Shown: piece by piece, positions 18,200-25,750 of the stretch
Layout: each line of letters starts with the position of its first letter
Numbering within the stretch: position 1 is the stretch's first letter
Source: Clostridiales bacterium UBA6363
GTDB taxonomy: Bacteria > Bacillota > Clostridia > UBA1381
Assembly (NCBI GenBank): GCA_002438865.1
Contig: DJRJ01000071.1
Span: 12,029-44,164, forward strand
DNA length: 32,136 nt
Direction of reading: 5' to 3'
Translations under genes and position numbers: made by a program
Notes under the pieces: model-generated
Told to the model about the DNA's origin: nothing
The model's database searches: none
What the model saw: the letters and a program-made list of their open reading frames with translations, nothing else

Positions 18200-18496
18200 A
18201 TGAAAAGGAAAGCAAACTTTGTACTTATTCACGGCATTATCAATGTGATTTTGCCAGTAATTATAGTTTTAATGCATAACGGATTTTTGGGCATTTTTCC
18301 GATTGAAAATGCATGGAAATACATTTGGATTGCCGTTGCTTTGGTGTTTGCACCGCTTGTATCCTCTCTGATTGGAATTGTTACGGCTGTATTTTTGCTT
18401 GGAAAATATCCCGAAAAGAGAATTAAAGCAGGTTTAATTTTATCGGCGGCAGGATTGTTATTGCACATAATTTTTCGGTTTGTATTAAAATGGTAA
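18200..18496 (+). CDS. Small integral membrane protein (98 aa), function unknown
   Basis: I do not recognise a family. The 98 residues hold three hydrophobic segments (about 8-28, 40-68 and 78-96) separated by short charged loops (PIENAWK, GKYPEKRIKAG), with a basic N-terminus MKRKANF that favours a cytoplasmic start. It begins 13 bases after pgsA and ends at a strong terminator, so it is probably co-transcribed with pgsA. The ribosome site is weak, which suggests readthrough coupling or low expression. Codon use and intact length support a real gene. Confidence 0.65.
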   Translation: MKRKANFVLIHGIINVILPVIIVLMHNGFLGIFPIENAWKYIWIAVALVFAPLVSSLIGIVTAVFLLGKYPEKRIKAGLILSAAGLLLHIIFRFVLKW

Positions 18497-18500
18497 TAAA

Positions 18501-18530
18501 AAAACAGGCTGTAACAGCCTGTTTTTTTAT
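18501..18530 (+). terminator. Intrinsic terminator after pgsA and the small membrane gene
   Basis: A perfect 10-bp stem AAAACAGGCT / AGCCTGTTTT with loop GTAAC and a T-run continuing to 18528. Confidence 0.92.
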
Positions 18531-18589
18531 TTTGTTTTCGGTGATGATTGATCATTGACCGAAATGCAATGCAAACGTGAGCAAATATC

Positions 18590-18681
18590 GGTAGGGGTTG
18601 ATGCCCACATCGACCCTAAATGTTATTCTATGCAATATGCGTTCGGGACGATGAAAGGCATCGTCCCCTACTGAAAAATTG
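18590..18681. repeat. Composite hairpin repeat, copy 3 (inverted copy of copy 1)
   Basis: Read on the minus strand this repeats 8416-8510 at about 90% identity: a GGGACGATG/CATCGTCCC hairpin (18645-18667), the linker GCATATTGCATAGAATAACA, then a hairpin at 18595-18616. One arm of the latter carries a T for C (GGGTTGATG), giving a G-U/mismatch position. It lies between convergent genes. Confidence 0.9.
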
Positions 18682-18718
18682 TATACATTATTCCCGTTTT
18701 CGGCAAGTGTTCCGTTCA

Positions 18719-19726
18719 TTACAGCATTTCTTTTATCTGTCTGTCGCCCTCAAACAGCGCACGGAAACACTCCATAATCTCCTCCATACTCGGTACGGCG
18801 GGAGCGTCCTCCTCAATCATCTTTATAAGATATTCCATCTGCTTATCCGTAGGACGTGCGTCCTCGTTTATATTTATTATCTCATATCTGCGCTCGGGAT
18901 AGCGGTACAGCTCAATAAGCTCGCCCTCCTCCTGATGCGAGGGGCGCTCGTTCGGGTCCATTATCCGAATACTGCCCTTTGGACCTGCAAATTCACGTGT
19001 TGACGCCGCCGTGAGCGTGTTTGACCAGCCTGCCTCATAATATGCGACCGAGCCGCCCGACAGGCGCATTGTCATCATCGAATAATTGTATTTGCCCTTC
19101 GGCAAATCCGGCTCCGTGCAAGCGCCTATCGCCGAAACGTGTTCTATTTTCTCCCCCGTAAACCACTGGCATACATCTGTATAATGCACGCCGCAGTCGA
19201 TAAGCGGTGAGGTTTCCTCGATAAGATTTTTATATCTTGCCCAGTCCATTGTATGATGATTATGCACAAGACGTATCACAACGGGTTTGCCAATCACTCC
19301 GCTTTGTATCATCTCCGCCGCTTTCTGATATGCACTGCAGTGGCGCAGAAGATTACCCACAAGCACCTTACATTCGGGGTGGCTCTTTACCAGGCGGTAA
19401 AATTCCTCGCCCTTTTCAAGAGTATCGGCAATCGGTTTTTCGCAAAGCGCATGCTTGCCGTTTTCAAGGCAGATTTTAAGCATTTCGATATGCGTTGACG
19501 GATACGTTGCTATAATAACAATATCCGTGCCGGGGTCTTTTATACATTCCTCCGCATTGTCCGAGGCTTTCGCCGCACCGAACACCTTTTTATAATGCTC
19601 CGCCCTTTCAATATTGCGGTCGCATACGCAGTTTATTCTTATATTATCCCTTTCGCAAATTCTGCTAAGGTGCGTATGCCCCATTTTTCCGCAGCCGATA
19701 AGAGTGATTCCGTAAATTTTATTCAT
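18719..19726 (-). CDS. Gfo/Idh/MocA family NAD(P)-dependent oxidoreductase (third gene of the sugar operon)
   Basis: A 335-residue oxidoreductase. The N-terminal Rossmann fold has GCGKMGHTH (residues ~11-19). The family motif EKP lies in HALCEKPIADTLEKGE (about residue 95), and the substrate-side Asp-x3-His in LIDCGVHYTDVCQWF. Members oxidise or reduce sugars, inositols or amino sugars at a ring hydroxyl using NAD(P). AAAGGAACGG precedes the ATG, which is 11 bases after the isomerase stop. Substrate cannot be inferred. It differs clearly from the other Gfo/Idh/MocA protein in the same operon, so the two are not a recent duplication. Confidence 0.9.
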   Translation of the reverse strand: MNKIYGITLIGCGKMGHTHLSRICERDNIRINCVCDRNIERAEHYKKVFGAAKASDNAEECIKDPGTDIVIIATYPSTHIEMLKICLENGKHALCEKPIADTLEKGEEFYRLVKSHPECKVLVGNLLRHCSAYQKAAEMIQSGVIGKPVVIRLVHNHHTMDWARYKNLIEETSPLIDCGVHYTDVCQWFTGEKIEHVSAIGACTEPDLPKGKYNYSMMTMRLSGGSVAYYEAGWSNTLTAASTREFAGPKGSIRIMDPNERPSHQEEGELIELYRYPERRYEIININEDARPTDKQMEYLIKMIEEDAPAVPSMEEIMECFRALFEGDRQIKEML

Positions 19727-19737
19727 TGCCGTTCCTT

Positions 19738-20559
19738 TCAGTTTGCGGCAAACAGTTCTTCAAGATATATCTTTGTTTTTGCAATATCCTTGTCCTGCTG
19801 TTCGCCCGATATTTCTCTTTCAATCGTTACGGCGCCGTCATAGCCGATTTCTTTCAAAAGCTTGATAAACTTCGGGAAGTTTGTTTTTCCCTCGCCGACA
19901 GGTACTTCTGTACCGAGCTTTTCGCCGTCTGTCGGATAGAGTCCGTCTTTTGCGTGAACGCCTCGTACAAGCTTTCCGAAAATTTCAAGAGCGTCGATCG
20001 GGTTTGCTTTTCCGTAAAGGATAAGGTTTGCCGGGTCTATGTTTATACCCATATTTCCCGTTCCGACATCGTGGATTGTACGCATAAGCGTTGTCGGTGT
20101 TTCCTGACCCGTTTCAAAAAGCAGATACTGACCGTTATTCTTAAAATACTCCGCAACCTCACGGATTGCTATAACAAGAGTCATATATTCCTCCGTCATG
20201 GGATTTTCCGGAATAAAGCCCATGTGTGTGACTACGTCCGTAACACCTATCATTTTAGCAAAATCCGAGCCTTTTTTCAAGTCTTTTATTCTCTGCGCAC
20301 GATAAGTTACCGGCACAAGACCCAAAGTATGCGGGCCTTCTTTGAAATTCCACTTCTGAGGTCCCGACCAGCCGCACCAGAACGCCGATACTTCCATACC
20401 GTACTTTTTCTCGTATTCCTTGGTTTTTTCGGCATATTCTTCCGTAAATTTATCAAGTTCCCAGCCTACAAGCTGACACGTGGTAAAGCCTGCGGCAGTC
20501 GCTTTTTTGAAATGCTCCTCAAGCTTTCCGTCCAAAGGTACTACTACACCAGTTTTCAT
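19738..20559 (-). CDS. Sugar phosphate isomerase/epimerase (xylose-isomerase-like TIM barrel)
   Basis: A 273-residue TIM-barrel protein of the AP-endonuclease-2/xylose isomerase-like class, cytoplasmic and probably divalent-metal dependent. The four metal-ligand positions are visible: Glu in LLFETGQETP, Asp in GINIDPANLILYG, His in GVHAKDGLYP, and Glu in AVTIEREISG. An aromatic-rich early segment (SAFWCGWSGPQKWNFKEGP) probably lines the sugar pocket. It lies between two Gfo/Idh/MocA oxidoreductases in one operon, the arrangement expected for isomerisation or epimerisation of a keto-sugar intermediate. The exact substrate is unknown. Confidence 0.9.
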   Translation of the reverse strand: MKTGVVVPLDGKLEEHFKKATAAGFTTCQLVGWELDKFTEEYAEKTKEYEKKYGMEVSAFWCGWSGPQKWNFKEGPHTLGLVPVTYRAQRIKDLKKGSDFAKMIGVTDVVTHMGFIPENPMTEEYMTLVIAIREVAEYFKNNGQYLLFETGQETPTTLMRTIHDVGTGNMGINIDPANLILYGKANPIDALEIFGKLVRGVHAKDGLYPTDGEKLGTEVPVGEGKTNFPKFIKLLKEIGYDGAVTIEREISGEQQDKDIAKTKIYLEELFAAN

Positions 20560-20577
20560 AATCGTATACTTCCTTTC

Positions 20578-21555
20578 TTATTTAAGAGCGTCCATTTCAC
20601 GCCAAACCAGTTGTGCCGACTTAATTCCCTCTGAAAGCGGAGCCATTTCTTTGCCGTTTCCGTTCAGTATTTCATCGACAAAGTAACGTATTTCCTCCGA
20701 ATATCCACCGACCGCAGGTATGTTTATACCCAAATCCTTTGCGGACTCCTGCACGTCTATTTCCTCTATCTCATCGCCGTAAACAGTGATTTTTCCCTTT
20801 TCGCATACAACGGTTGCTTTTTCAAAATAAACCTTATAGCAGGCAAGAAATCCGAATGACGGTGTGCAGTCCCATGAAGCTTCTGCGCTTATTGTCTTGT
20901 CGCCGTAATCGAACATAACGTTAATGTGTCTGAGCTTTCCCCCGGCATTTTTAACGCCCATAACTTTCATATCCTTAAAATCATCACCAAAAGTATATCT
21001 TATAAAGTCTGCGTCATGAATATGTAAGTCAAGTCCGACGCCGCCGCATTTTGCGTCGTCCGAGTACCAGTCTGTCCAGCCCCATGTCGGCATTTCGCTC
21101 ATTCGCATAAAGTTTGCCGAAAGAACTTTTCCGTACTTGCCGCTGTCAACAACGTTCTTGAGCCATACATAATCGTTCATAAAACGAACAACCTGTCCTA
21201 TCTGGACTTTTTTGCCTGTTTCTTTCTGAACGTCCAGAAGCATTTTTGCTTCCTCCTCATTAAGGCATACCGGCTTTTCAAGGAATACGTTGTATCCTTT
21301 TCTCATAGCCGCAGCGGCATGCTCTGCGTGCAGGAACGTAGGCAGACAAATGTCGACAAAATCAACATCGGCATTTTCTATAAGTTCCATACCTGTTTCG
21401 TATGTCACACAGCCGTACTTTTCCTTTAATTCCGCTCTTTTTTCCTCCTGCAAATCGGCAGCGGCGGCTAAAGTTACCCTATCGCTTATAGCCTCATACG
21501 CACCCGAATGCGCTCTGCCCATTCCGCCGTAACCTATCAATCCTACTTTTAACAT
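20578..21555 (-). CDS. Gfo/Idh/MocA family NAD(P)-dependent oxidoreductase (first gene of the sugar operon)
   Basis: A 325-residue oxidoreductase. The Rossmann motif GYGGMGRAH lies near residue 10, the EKP motif in YNVFLEKPVCLNEEEAKM (about residue 95), and the catalytic Asp/His region is GGVGLDLHIHDADFIRY. I start it at 21555, where AAGAAGG precedes the ATG. The 26 upstream codons overlap the promoter. It is first of three genes, divergent from an AraC regulator that probably controls it. No transporter or glycoside hydrolase is linked within the window. Confidence 0.91.
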   Translation of the reverse strand: MLKVGLIGYGGMGRAHSGAYEAISDRVTLAAAADLQEEKRAELKEKYGCVTYETGMELIENADVDFVDICLPTFLHAEHAAAAMRKGYNVFLEKPVCLNEEEAKMLLDVQKETGKKVQIGQVVRFMNDYVWLKNVVDSGKYGKVLSANFMRMSEMPTWGWTDWYSDDAKCGGVGLDLHIHDADFIRYTFGDDFKDMKVMGVKNAGGKLRHINVMFDYGDKTISAEASWDCTPSFGFLACYKVYFEKATVVCEKGKITVYGDEIEEIDVQESAKDLGINIPAVGGYSEEIRYFVDEILNGNGKEMAPLSEGIKSAQLVWREMDALK

Positions 21556-21603
21556 TATTAATACCTTCTTTCTCAAGTCTTGTATTGACTTTTCGTTAGC
21601 TTT

Positions 21604-21633
21604 ATTATATATTATAAGTATGGGAAATATCAA
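21604..21633 (-). promoter_or_regulatory. Promoter of the sugar operon
   Basis: On the minus strand TTGATA (21628-21633), an 18-base spacer and TATAAT (21604-21609). It lies in the 125-base divergent gap shared with the AraC gene, where regulator binding is expected. Confidence 0.6.
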
Positions 21634-21680
21634 TAACGAATTTGCTGTATTTTAGCACAAAATTGCTTTGAGGTGATGAA

Positions 21681-22511
21681 ATGATAAAATCAGGATTTTA
21701 TGAAAAGATACCTGCGGAAAAGAATAATTATCCGATAAGGCTGTTGTATCAAAGACCGCTTGAGGCTATTCTTCCGCACTGGCACGAAAACACCGAGCTT
21801 TTGTATTTTACCGATACTGACGGCGAAACCGTGGTACACTGCGGAACGGAGGATTTTGAGGTTTTCTCCGATACGCTTATGGTGATAAATCCCAACGAAA
21901 TCCACTCGATTTCGATAGATGGCAAAACGGAATACTGGTGCATTATACTTCACCCGTCATTTTTCAGTGATATGGAGTATCCGAATGTAACATATACCCA
22001 CAAAATATATAATGACCCCAAAATAAAAGAATATTTTAATGAGATTTTTAACGAACACAAAAATGCGTTCCCCGGCTCGGACTTAAAGATAAAGGGGGAC
22101 GTGTACAATCTTGCGGCATATCTTTTCAGAAATTACCGCACTGCCGAAATTTCCGACCGTGAGTATGAAATACGTATGACACGGTTAAAACGGCTCAATG
22201 ATATTATGCAGTATGCAGAGGATCATTATGATGAAAAGCTTTCGGCGTCATTTTTTGCAAAGCGGTGTTTTTTGAGCGAATATTATTTTTGCCATATGTT
22301 CAAAAGCGAGATGGGAATTTCGTTTACGGAGTACATAAACCGTCTGCGCATACAAAAAGCACGTCTGCTTATAGAGAATACCACCGAAAGCATTACGGAT
22401 ATATCGGCAATGGTCGGATTTGACGATGTGAATTATTTCAGCCGTATATTTAAAAAGTACACGGGTGTAACGCCGAGCAGTCTGAGGAAAAAGCGTACGC
22501 CGTCGGAGTAA
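21681..22511 (+). CDS. AraC-family transcriptional regulator with N-terminal cupin
   Basis: A 276-residue regulator. Residues ~25-110 are a cupin-like sensing domain, with HWHENTELLYF and INPNEIHSI. Residues ~175-275 are the AraC/XylS double helix-turn-helix, with LSASFFAKRCFLSEYYFCHMF and the second helix pair ending in GFDDVNYFSRIFKKYTGVTP. GAGGTGATGAA precedes the ATG. It is divergent from the three-gene oxidoreductase/isomerase operon, which is its likely target. The inducer would be a sugar or its intermediate (inference). Confidence 0.93.
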   Translation: MIKSGFYEKIPAEKNNYPIRLLYQRPLEAILPHWHENTELLYFTDTDGETVVHCGTEDFEVFSDTLMVINPNEIHSISIDGKTEYWCIILHPSFFSDMEYPNVTYTHKIYNDPKIKEYFNEIFNEHKNAFPGSDLKIKGDVYNLAAYLFRNYRTAEISDREYEIRMTRLKRLNDIMQYAEDHYDEKLSASFFAKRCFLSEYYFCHMFKSEMGISFTEYINRLRIQKARLLIENTTESITDISAMVGFDDVNYFSRIFKKYTGVTPSSLRKKRTPSE

Positions 22512-22514
22512 TGC

Positions 22515-22640
22515 TTCGGGTCGATGCGGACATCAATCCCTGCTGAAACTCAACACCGTGCGTGGCTTTTGCGGGTCGATGAGGGCATCGACCCCCTACA
22601 GATTATGTAAACCGCACACCGCACGGGGTATCTACCCCTA
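22515..22640. repeat. Composite hairpin repeat, copy 4 (one decayed and one intact hairpin)
   Basis: Between two convergent regulator genes. A decayed copy (GGGTCGATGCGGACATCAATCC from about 22518) is followed by an intact hairpin GGGTCGATG-AGGG-CATCGACCC (22573-22594) with CCTAC after it. Family-type flank ACCGCACACCGCA lies at 22611-22623, then a small GGGGTA/TACCCC palindrome. Confidence 0.85.
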
Positions 22641-22641
22641 C

Positions 22642-22682
22642 CGAAAGAGCGGTAAAAAATTATTTTTTTACCGCTCTTTTTC
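22642..22682. terminator. Bidirectional terminator containing the stop codon of the PocR-AraC gene
   Basis: AAAGAGCGGTAAAAAA (22644-22659) pairs with TTTTTTACCGCTCTTT. T-tracts follow on both strands, so it serves both convergent regulators. The minus-strand gene's stop (22660-22662) lies in the loop, and its last codons form one arm. Confidence 0.9.
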
Positions 22683-23493
22683 TGTATCTTTCCGGCGGTA
22701 AACCGACCTTCTTTCTGAACACGGAAATAAAATAATTTGCGTCCGAAAAACCGCACGAATACGCCGTATCAAATATACTCATATCCGTATCGGCAAGCAA
22801 TGCTTTTGCTTTTTTTATCCTTATATCCGTAAGGTATTGGTTTATCGTCATTCCCGATTTTCGCTTAAACAAATGGCTTATATGCGACTCGCTGCAATGG
22901 CAGTTGGCGGCAATGTCCCCGATTGTCAGCTTTTTGTTGTACTCGGTGTTCAGTATCGAAACAATATGCCCGTAAACGTAATCACCGCCGTTATCGGGTT
23001 CGGCGTGCTTTTCCATAGTCCGCAGAATGAGCATTGCGCACAGCGGATTTATAAGCGTGTTTATAAAATCTGCATCGGGAATATCGTCCGACAGACTTTT
23101 TTCGTAAATTCTTCTTGTTTCCTCTTTTGACAGTCCGTATTTTTCCGCCGAGTGATCACGCTTTTTTTCATCGCCTTTATAACCGCTCACGCTCACAAAT
23201 CCCCAAATACGTCCGTCGTGTTCAACGGGAATGACAAATTCCCCCACTCCGTAACAGCAAGACCCGAAAAAAGCGCCGTCCGCACACTTTTCAAACACTT
23301 TTTTTTGACGTTGTATGCAGTTATTCCAGTTTTCACAGCAGGATTTTATGTAAAGGCAGTACGGATTTCCGTGTACGTTGTACGGCGCAAGACTGCCCAT
23401 TCCGCCGAGTGCGCCGTCCGCCTCGTGGATTGTAACCGATAAATCGTACTTGCTGTTTAAAAAATCAAGATATTTTTTTATTTTTTCCGTCAT
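22660..23493 (-). CDS. PocR-domain AraC-family transcriptional regulator
   Basis: A 277-residue regulator. Residues ~1-150 form a PocR-type sensory domain with its Cys pattern (IKSCCENWNNCIQRQKKVFE, then CADGAFFGSCCYGVGEFVIPV). Residues ~170-275 are the AraC DNA-binding domain (LTIGDIAANCHCSESHISHLF and GFSDANYFISVFRKKVGLPP). PocR domains in the family sense small hydrocarbon-type ligands such as 1,2-propanediol. The Cys-rich pattern might also permit metal or redox sensing (inference). It is divergent from an FAD oxidoreductase, its probable target. Its C-terminal codons overlap a terminator stem. Confidence 0.92.
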   Translation of the reverse strand: MTEKIKKYLDFLNSKYDLSVTIHEADGALGGMGSLAPYNVHGNPYCLYIKSCCENWNNCIQRQKKVFEKCADGAFFGSCCYGVGEFVIPVEHDGRIWGFVSVSGYKGDEKKRDHSAEKYGLSKEETRRIYEKSLSDDIPDADFINTLINPLCAMLILRTMEKHAEPDNGGDYVYGHIVSILNTEYNKKLTIGDIAANCHCSESHISHLFKRKSGMTINQYLTDIRIKKAKALLADTDMSIFDTAYSCGFSDANYFISVFRKKVGLPPERYRKRAVKK

Positions 23494-23612
23494 TGCCTCT
23501 CACGCTCCGATTTGTGCAGGATTTTAAAGTTTTTATGCAGATTATTTAAGGTGTTTTTTTCATTATATTATATAATTATCTTAAAGTCAATGATTTTGAA
23601 AGGAATATAATT

Positions 23613-24887
23613 ATGGAATACTATACACGCAAAGAAGAAAAAATACCCGTAATCGCCGAAACGGACGTACTCGTTGTGGGAGCAGGTCCGGGCGGAATAG
23701 GTGCGGCGGTGACGGCGGCAAGAAATAACGTAAGCGTTATGATAATCGAGCAGTGCGGAGCATTGGGCGGAATTTCAACCTCGGGACTTATGAGCCACTG
23801 GACAGGAAGAGTAAAAAGCAAGCTTTACAGCGAAATTCTGCAAAAAAGCGCCGAAAAAAATCTTTTTTCCGATGAAGTTACCGACTTAATCGACCCGGAA
23901 AATCTGAAAGCACTGTACGCAGAAATGCTTACTGCGGCAAACGTGCGGATTTTATTATACACTTTCGCAAGCGGAGTTGTTACGGAAAACAACAGGGTGT
24001 GCGGCGTAATAGTCGAGAACAAGTCGGGAACGGGACTTATAAAAGCAAAGGTTGTAATAGACGCAAGCGGTGACGGCGATATTGCCGCAAAATCGGGCGC
24101 AGAATATTTTAAAGGCAGAGAAGCGGACGGAAAAATGCAGCCGGCAACGCTTATGTTTAAGGTTGGCGGAGTTGATACGGAAAATGCTGTGACGCTGTGG
24201 AGTTTTGAGGACACATACCAAACGGAAAAGGGCGAACTTCAGGCGTTGGCACGGGAGCATCTTAAAGCGCCCGCAGGCCATGTTCTTCTGTATCCGACAA
24301 CGCTCCCCGGAATAATCACCTGCAATATGACAAACTGCATCGATATTGACGGTACGGATGCAGAAGCGCTCACAAAAGCCGAATTGCAGTGCAGAGCGCA
24401 GATTGAGCCGATAGTAAAATTTTTGCGTGAGTTTGCGCCCGGGTATGAAAATTGCTTTGCAATAAGCTCGGCTTCGCTAATCGGCATACGTGAAACACGC
24501 CATTTCAAGGGTGTAAAGACGATAACCGAGGAGGATATTTCCAAGGCACGCATATTTGAAGATCGTGTGGTTGAGGACGCATATTTTAATTTTGACGTTC
24601 ATAATATCAGCGGTGCGGGACTTGATGAGACGGGCGTTCAGCACAAGTTCACGCAAAAGAACGGATACACAATTCCTTACGGCTGTCTTGTGCCCGAAAA
24701 AATCGACGGACTTCTTCTTTCGGGCAGAAACATTTCCGGCACGCATATGGCGCACTCAAATTTCCGTGCAATGCCGATATGCCTTGCGATAGGCTGCGGC
24801 GCAGGTGCGGCGGCGGCCGTTGCGGTTAAGGATAACGTTGAAGTGCGTGACGTTGATGTGAAAAAAATACAGGAAATCCTGTTTTGA
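23613..24887 (+). CDS. FAD-dependent oxidoreductase (FAD_oxidored family)
   Basis: A 424-residue flavoprotein. The N-terminal dinucleotide-binding motif is VLVVGAGPGGIGAAVTAARN (GAGPGG at 23-28), followed by the FAD-contact segment GALGGISTSGLMSHW. The second FAD motif is VIDASGDGDIAAKSGAEYF, and the C-terminal FAD segment LLLSGRNISGTHMAHSNFRA. Length and motifs match the family (PF12831 type) often found in carbohydrate-utilisation loci. Its substrate is unknown. GAAAGGAATAT precedes the ATG. It is divergent from the PocR-AraC regulator, with a 119-base A/T-rich gap; the promoter there is not clear enough to place. Confidence 0.9.
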   Translation: MEYYTRKEEKIPVIAETDVLVVGAGPGGIGAAVTAARNNVSVMIIEQCGALGGISTSGLMSHWTGRVKSKLYSEILQKSAEKNLFSDEVTDLIDPENLKALYAEMLTAANVRILLYTFASGVVTENNRVCGVIVENKSGTGLIKAKVVIDASGDGDIAAKSGAEYFKGREADGKMQPATLMFKVGGVDTENAVTLWSFEDTYQTEKGELQALAREHLKAPAGHVLLYPTTLPGIITCNMTNCIDIDGTDAEALTKAELQCRAQIEPIVKFLREFAPGYENCFAISSASLIGIRETRHFKGVKTITEEDISKARIFEDRVVEDAYFNFDVHNISGAGLDETGVQHKFTQKNGYTIPYGCLVPEKIDGLLLSGRNISGTHMAHSNFRAMPICLAIGCGAGAAAAVAVKDNVEVRDVDVKKIQEILF

Positions 24888-24920
24888 AAATAACCGTATA
24901 TTGCAGGTATACAAAAAAAT

Positions 24921-24957
24921 TGTATGTTTTTCGGCATGAATAAACCCCTGCCGAAAA
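24921..24957. repeat. Degenerate half copy of the hairpin repeat
   Basis: On the minus strand GGCAGGGG...TGCCGAAA with an altered loop resembles the GGCAGGGGCTTGCTCCTGCC half of the composite repeats, including the following GAAA and A/T-rich flank. It lies between the FAD oxidoreductase and the amidase gene. Confidence 0.45.
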
Positions 24958-25017
24958 CGTTCCGAATTAATACACTGATTTCTCTGTATCGGCATAATAT
25001 ATACGGGGTGATTTTTT

Positions 25018-25503
25018 ATGGTATATGACAGAGACGCCGCCGTGGAATATGCAAACAAATGGGCATACGGAAGAAATCCGCAATTTTACGATTTTTCCGA
25101 CTTGGGCGGTGATTGTACAAACTTTGCATCGCAGTGCCTGTATGCCGGCAGTAAAGTTATGAATTATACGCCTGTTTACGGCTGGTATTATATAAGTTTG
25201 CAAAACAGAGCGCCGTCATGGACGGGCGTAAATGAGCTGTATCGGTTTCTTGTAAATAACATCGGTGCAGGTCCGAGAGCAGTACTTACGGGACTTGACG
25301 AAATAGAAAAAGGCGATATTATACAGCTAAGGCTTACCTCTGCCGATAAGTTTGACCATTCGCCCGTGGTGACGGACGCCGGAGACGGAACGCCGGAAAC
25401 AATAATAGTTGCCGCACATTCGATCGACTCAAAGTGCCGTCCGCTTTCCTCGTACAGATATAAGGAATTGCGCCCGTTGCATATTGTGGGTGTAAACGGA
25501 TAA
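25018..25503 (+). CDS. Stand-alone amidase domain protein (Amidase_6 / CHAP-like cysteine amidase)
   Basis: A 161-residue protein consisting of one putative amidase domain (PF12671 type). The N-terminus YDRDAAVEYANKWAYGRNPQF and the catalytic segment LGGDCTNFASQCLYAG (C33) are diagnostic. The partner His is H114 in KFDHSPVVTD, with a following acidic residue. Family members are usually C-terminal parts of secreted proteins. Here there is no signal peptide, membrane segment or cell-wall binding repeat, so it is either cytoplasmic or released by another route. GGGGTGA precedes the ATG. It appears monocistronic. Confidence 0.85.
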   Translation: MVYDRDAAVEYANKWAYGRNPQFYDFSDLGGDCTNFASQCLYAGSKVMNYTPVYGWYYISLQNRAPSWTGVNELYRFLVNNIGAGPRAVLTGLDEIEKGDIIQLRLTSADKFDHSPVVTDAGDGTPETIIVAAHSIDSKCRPLSSYRYKELRPLHIVGVNG

Positions 25504-25509
25504 ATATTT

Positions 25510-25700
25510 CGGCAGGGACGAACCACAGCGGTTTGCAGTCATTGTAAACGCATCTGTAGGGGTCGATGCCCACATCGACCCGAAACGCTGTCCTGTATGA
25601 TGTACGTTTCGGCAGGAGCAAGCCCTGCCCTACGGCGTGGACGTTGTTTTTGAACGGTGCGGCTTACAATTATTAAAAACGCATCTGTAGAGGTTAATGC
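25510..25700. repeat. Composite hairpin repeat, copy 5 (inverted) with a partial duplication
   Basis: Between convergent genes. The hairpin GGGTCGATG-CCCA-CATCGACCC lies at 25560-25581, then the linker TCCTGTATGATGTACGTTTC, then a GGCAGG...CCTGCC hairpin (25611-25629). On the minus strand the order matches copy 2. The flank AAACGCATCTGTAG occurs twice (about 25547 and 25677), suggesting a second, eroded copy. Confidence 0.85.
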
Positions 25701-25706
25701 AAACCC

Positions 25707-25750
25707 AAAAAGCGAGGTATCGGCTTTATTTTGCCGATACCTCGCTTTTT
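25707..25750. terminator. Bidirectional terminator containing the noc stop codon
   Basis: AAAAAGCGAGGTATCGGC (25707-25724) pairs perfectly with GCCGATACCTCGCTTTTT (25733-25750). The loop holds the noc stop codon (25726-25728), and the last noc codons (SEVSA) form one arm. T-tracts on both strands serve noc and the upstream plus-strand side. Confidence 0.93.

Noticed and set aside
19726..20634. Long plus-strand open frame of 302 codons opposite the isomerase and oxidoreductase genes.
   Set aside because: It is rich in Cys, Phe, Arg and His, lacks a ribosome site, and lies exactly antisense to two well-supported enzymes; a shadow frame.
24905..24926. ATACAA/TTGTAT inverted repeat after the FAD oxidoreductase as a terminator.
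   Set aside because: The stem is 6 A/T-rich base pairs without a following T-run of useful strength; not convincing as a terminator.
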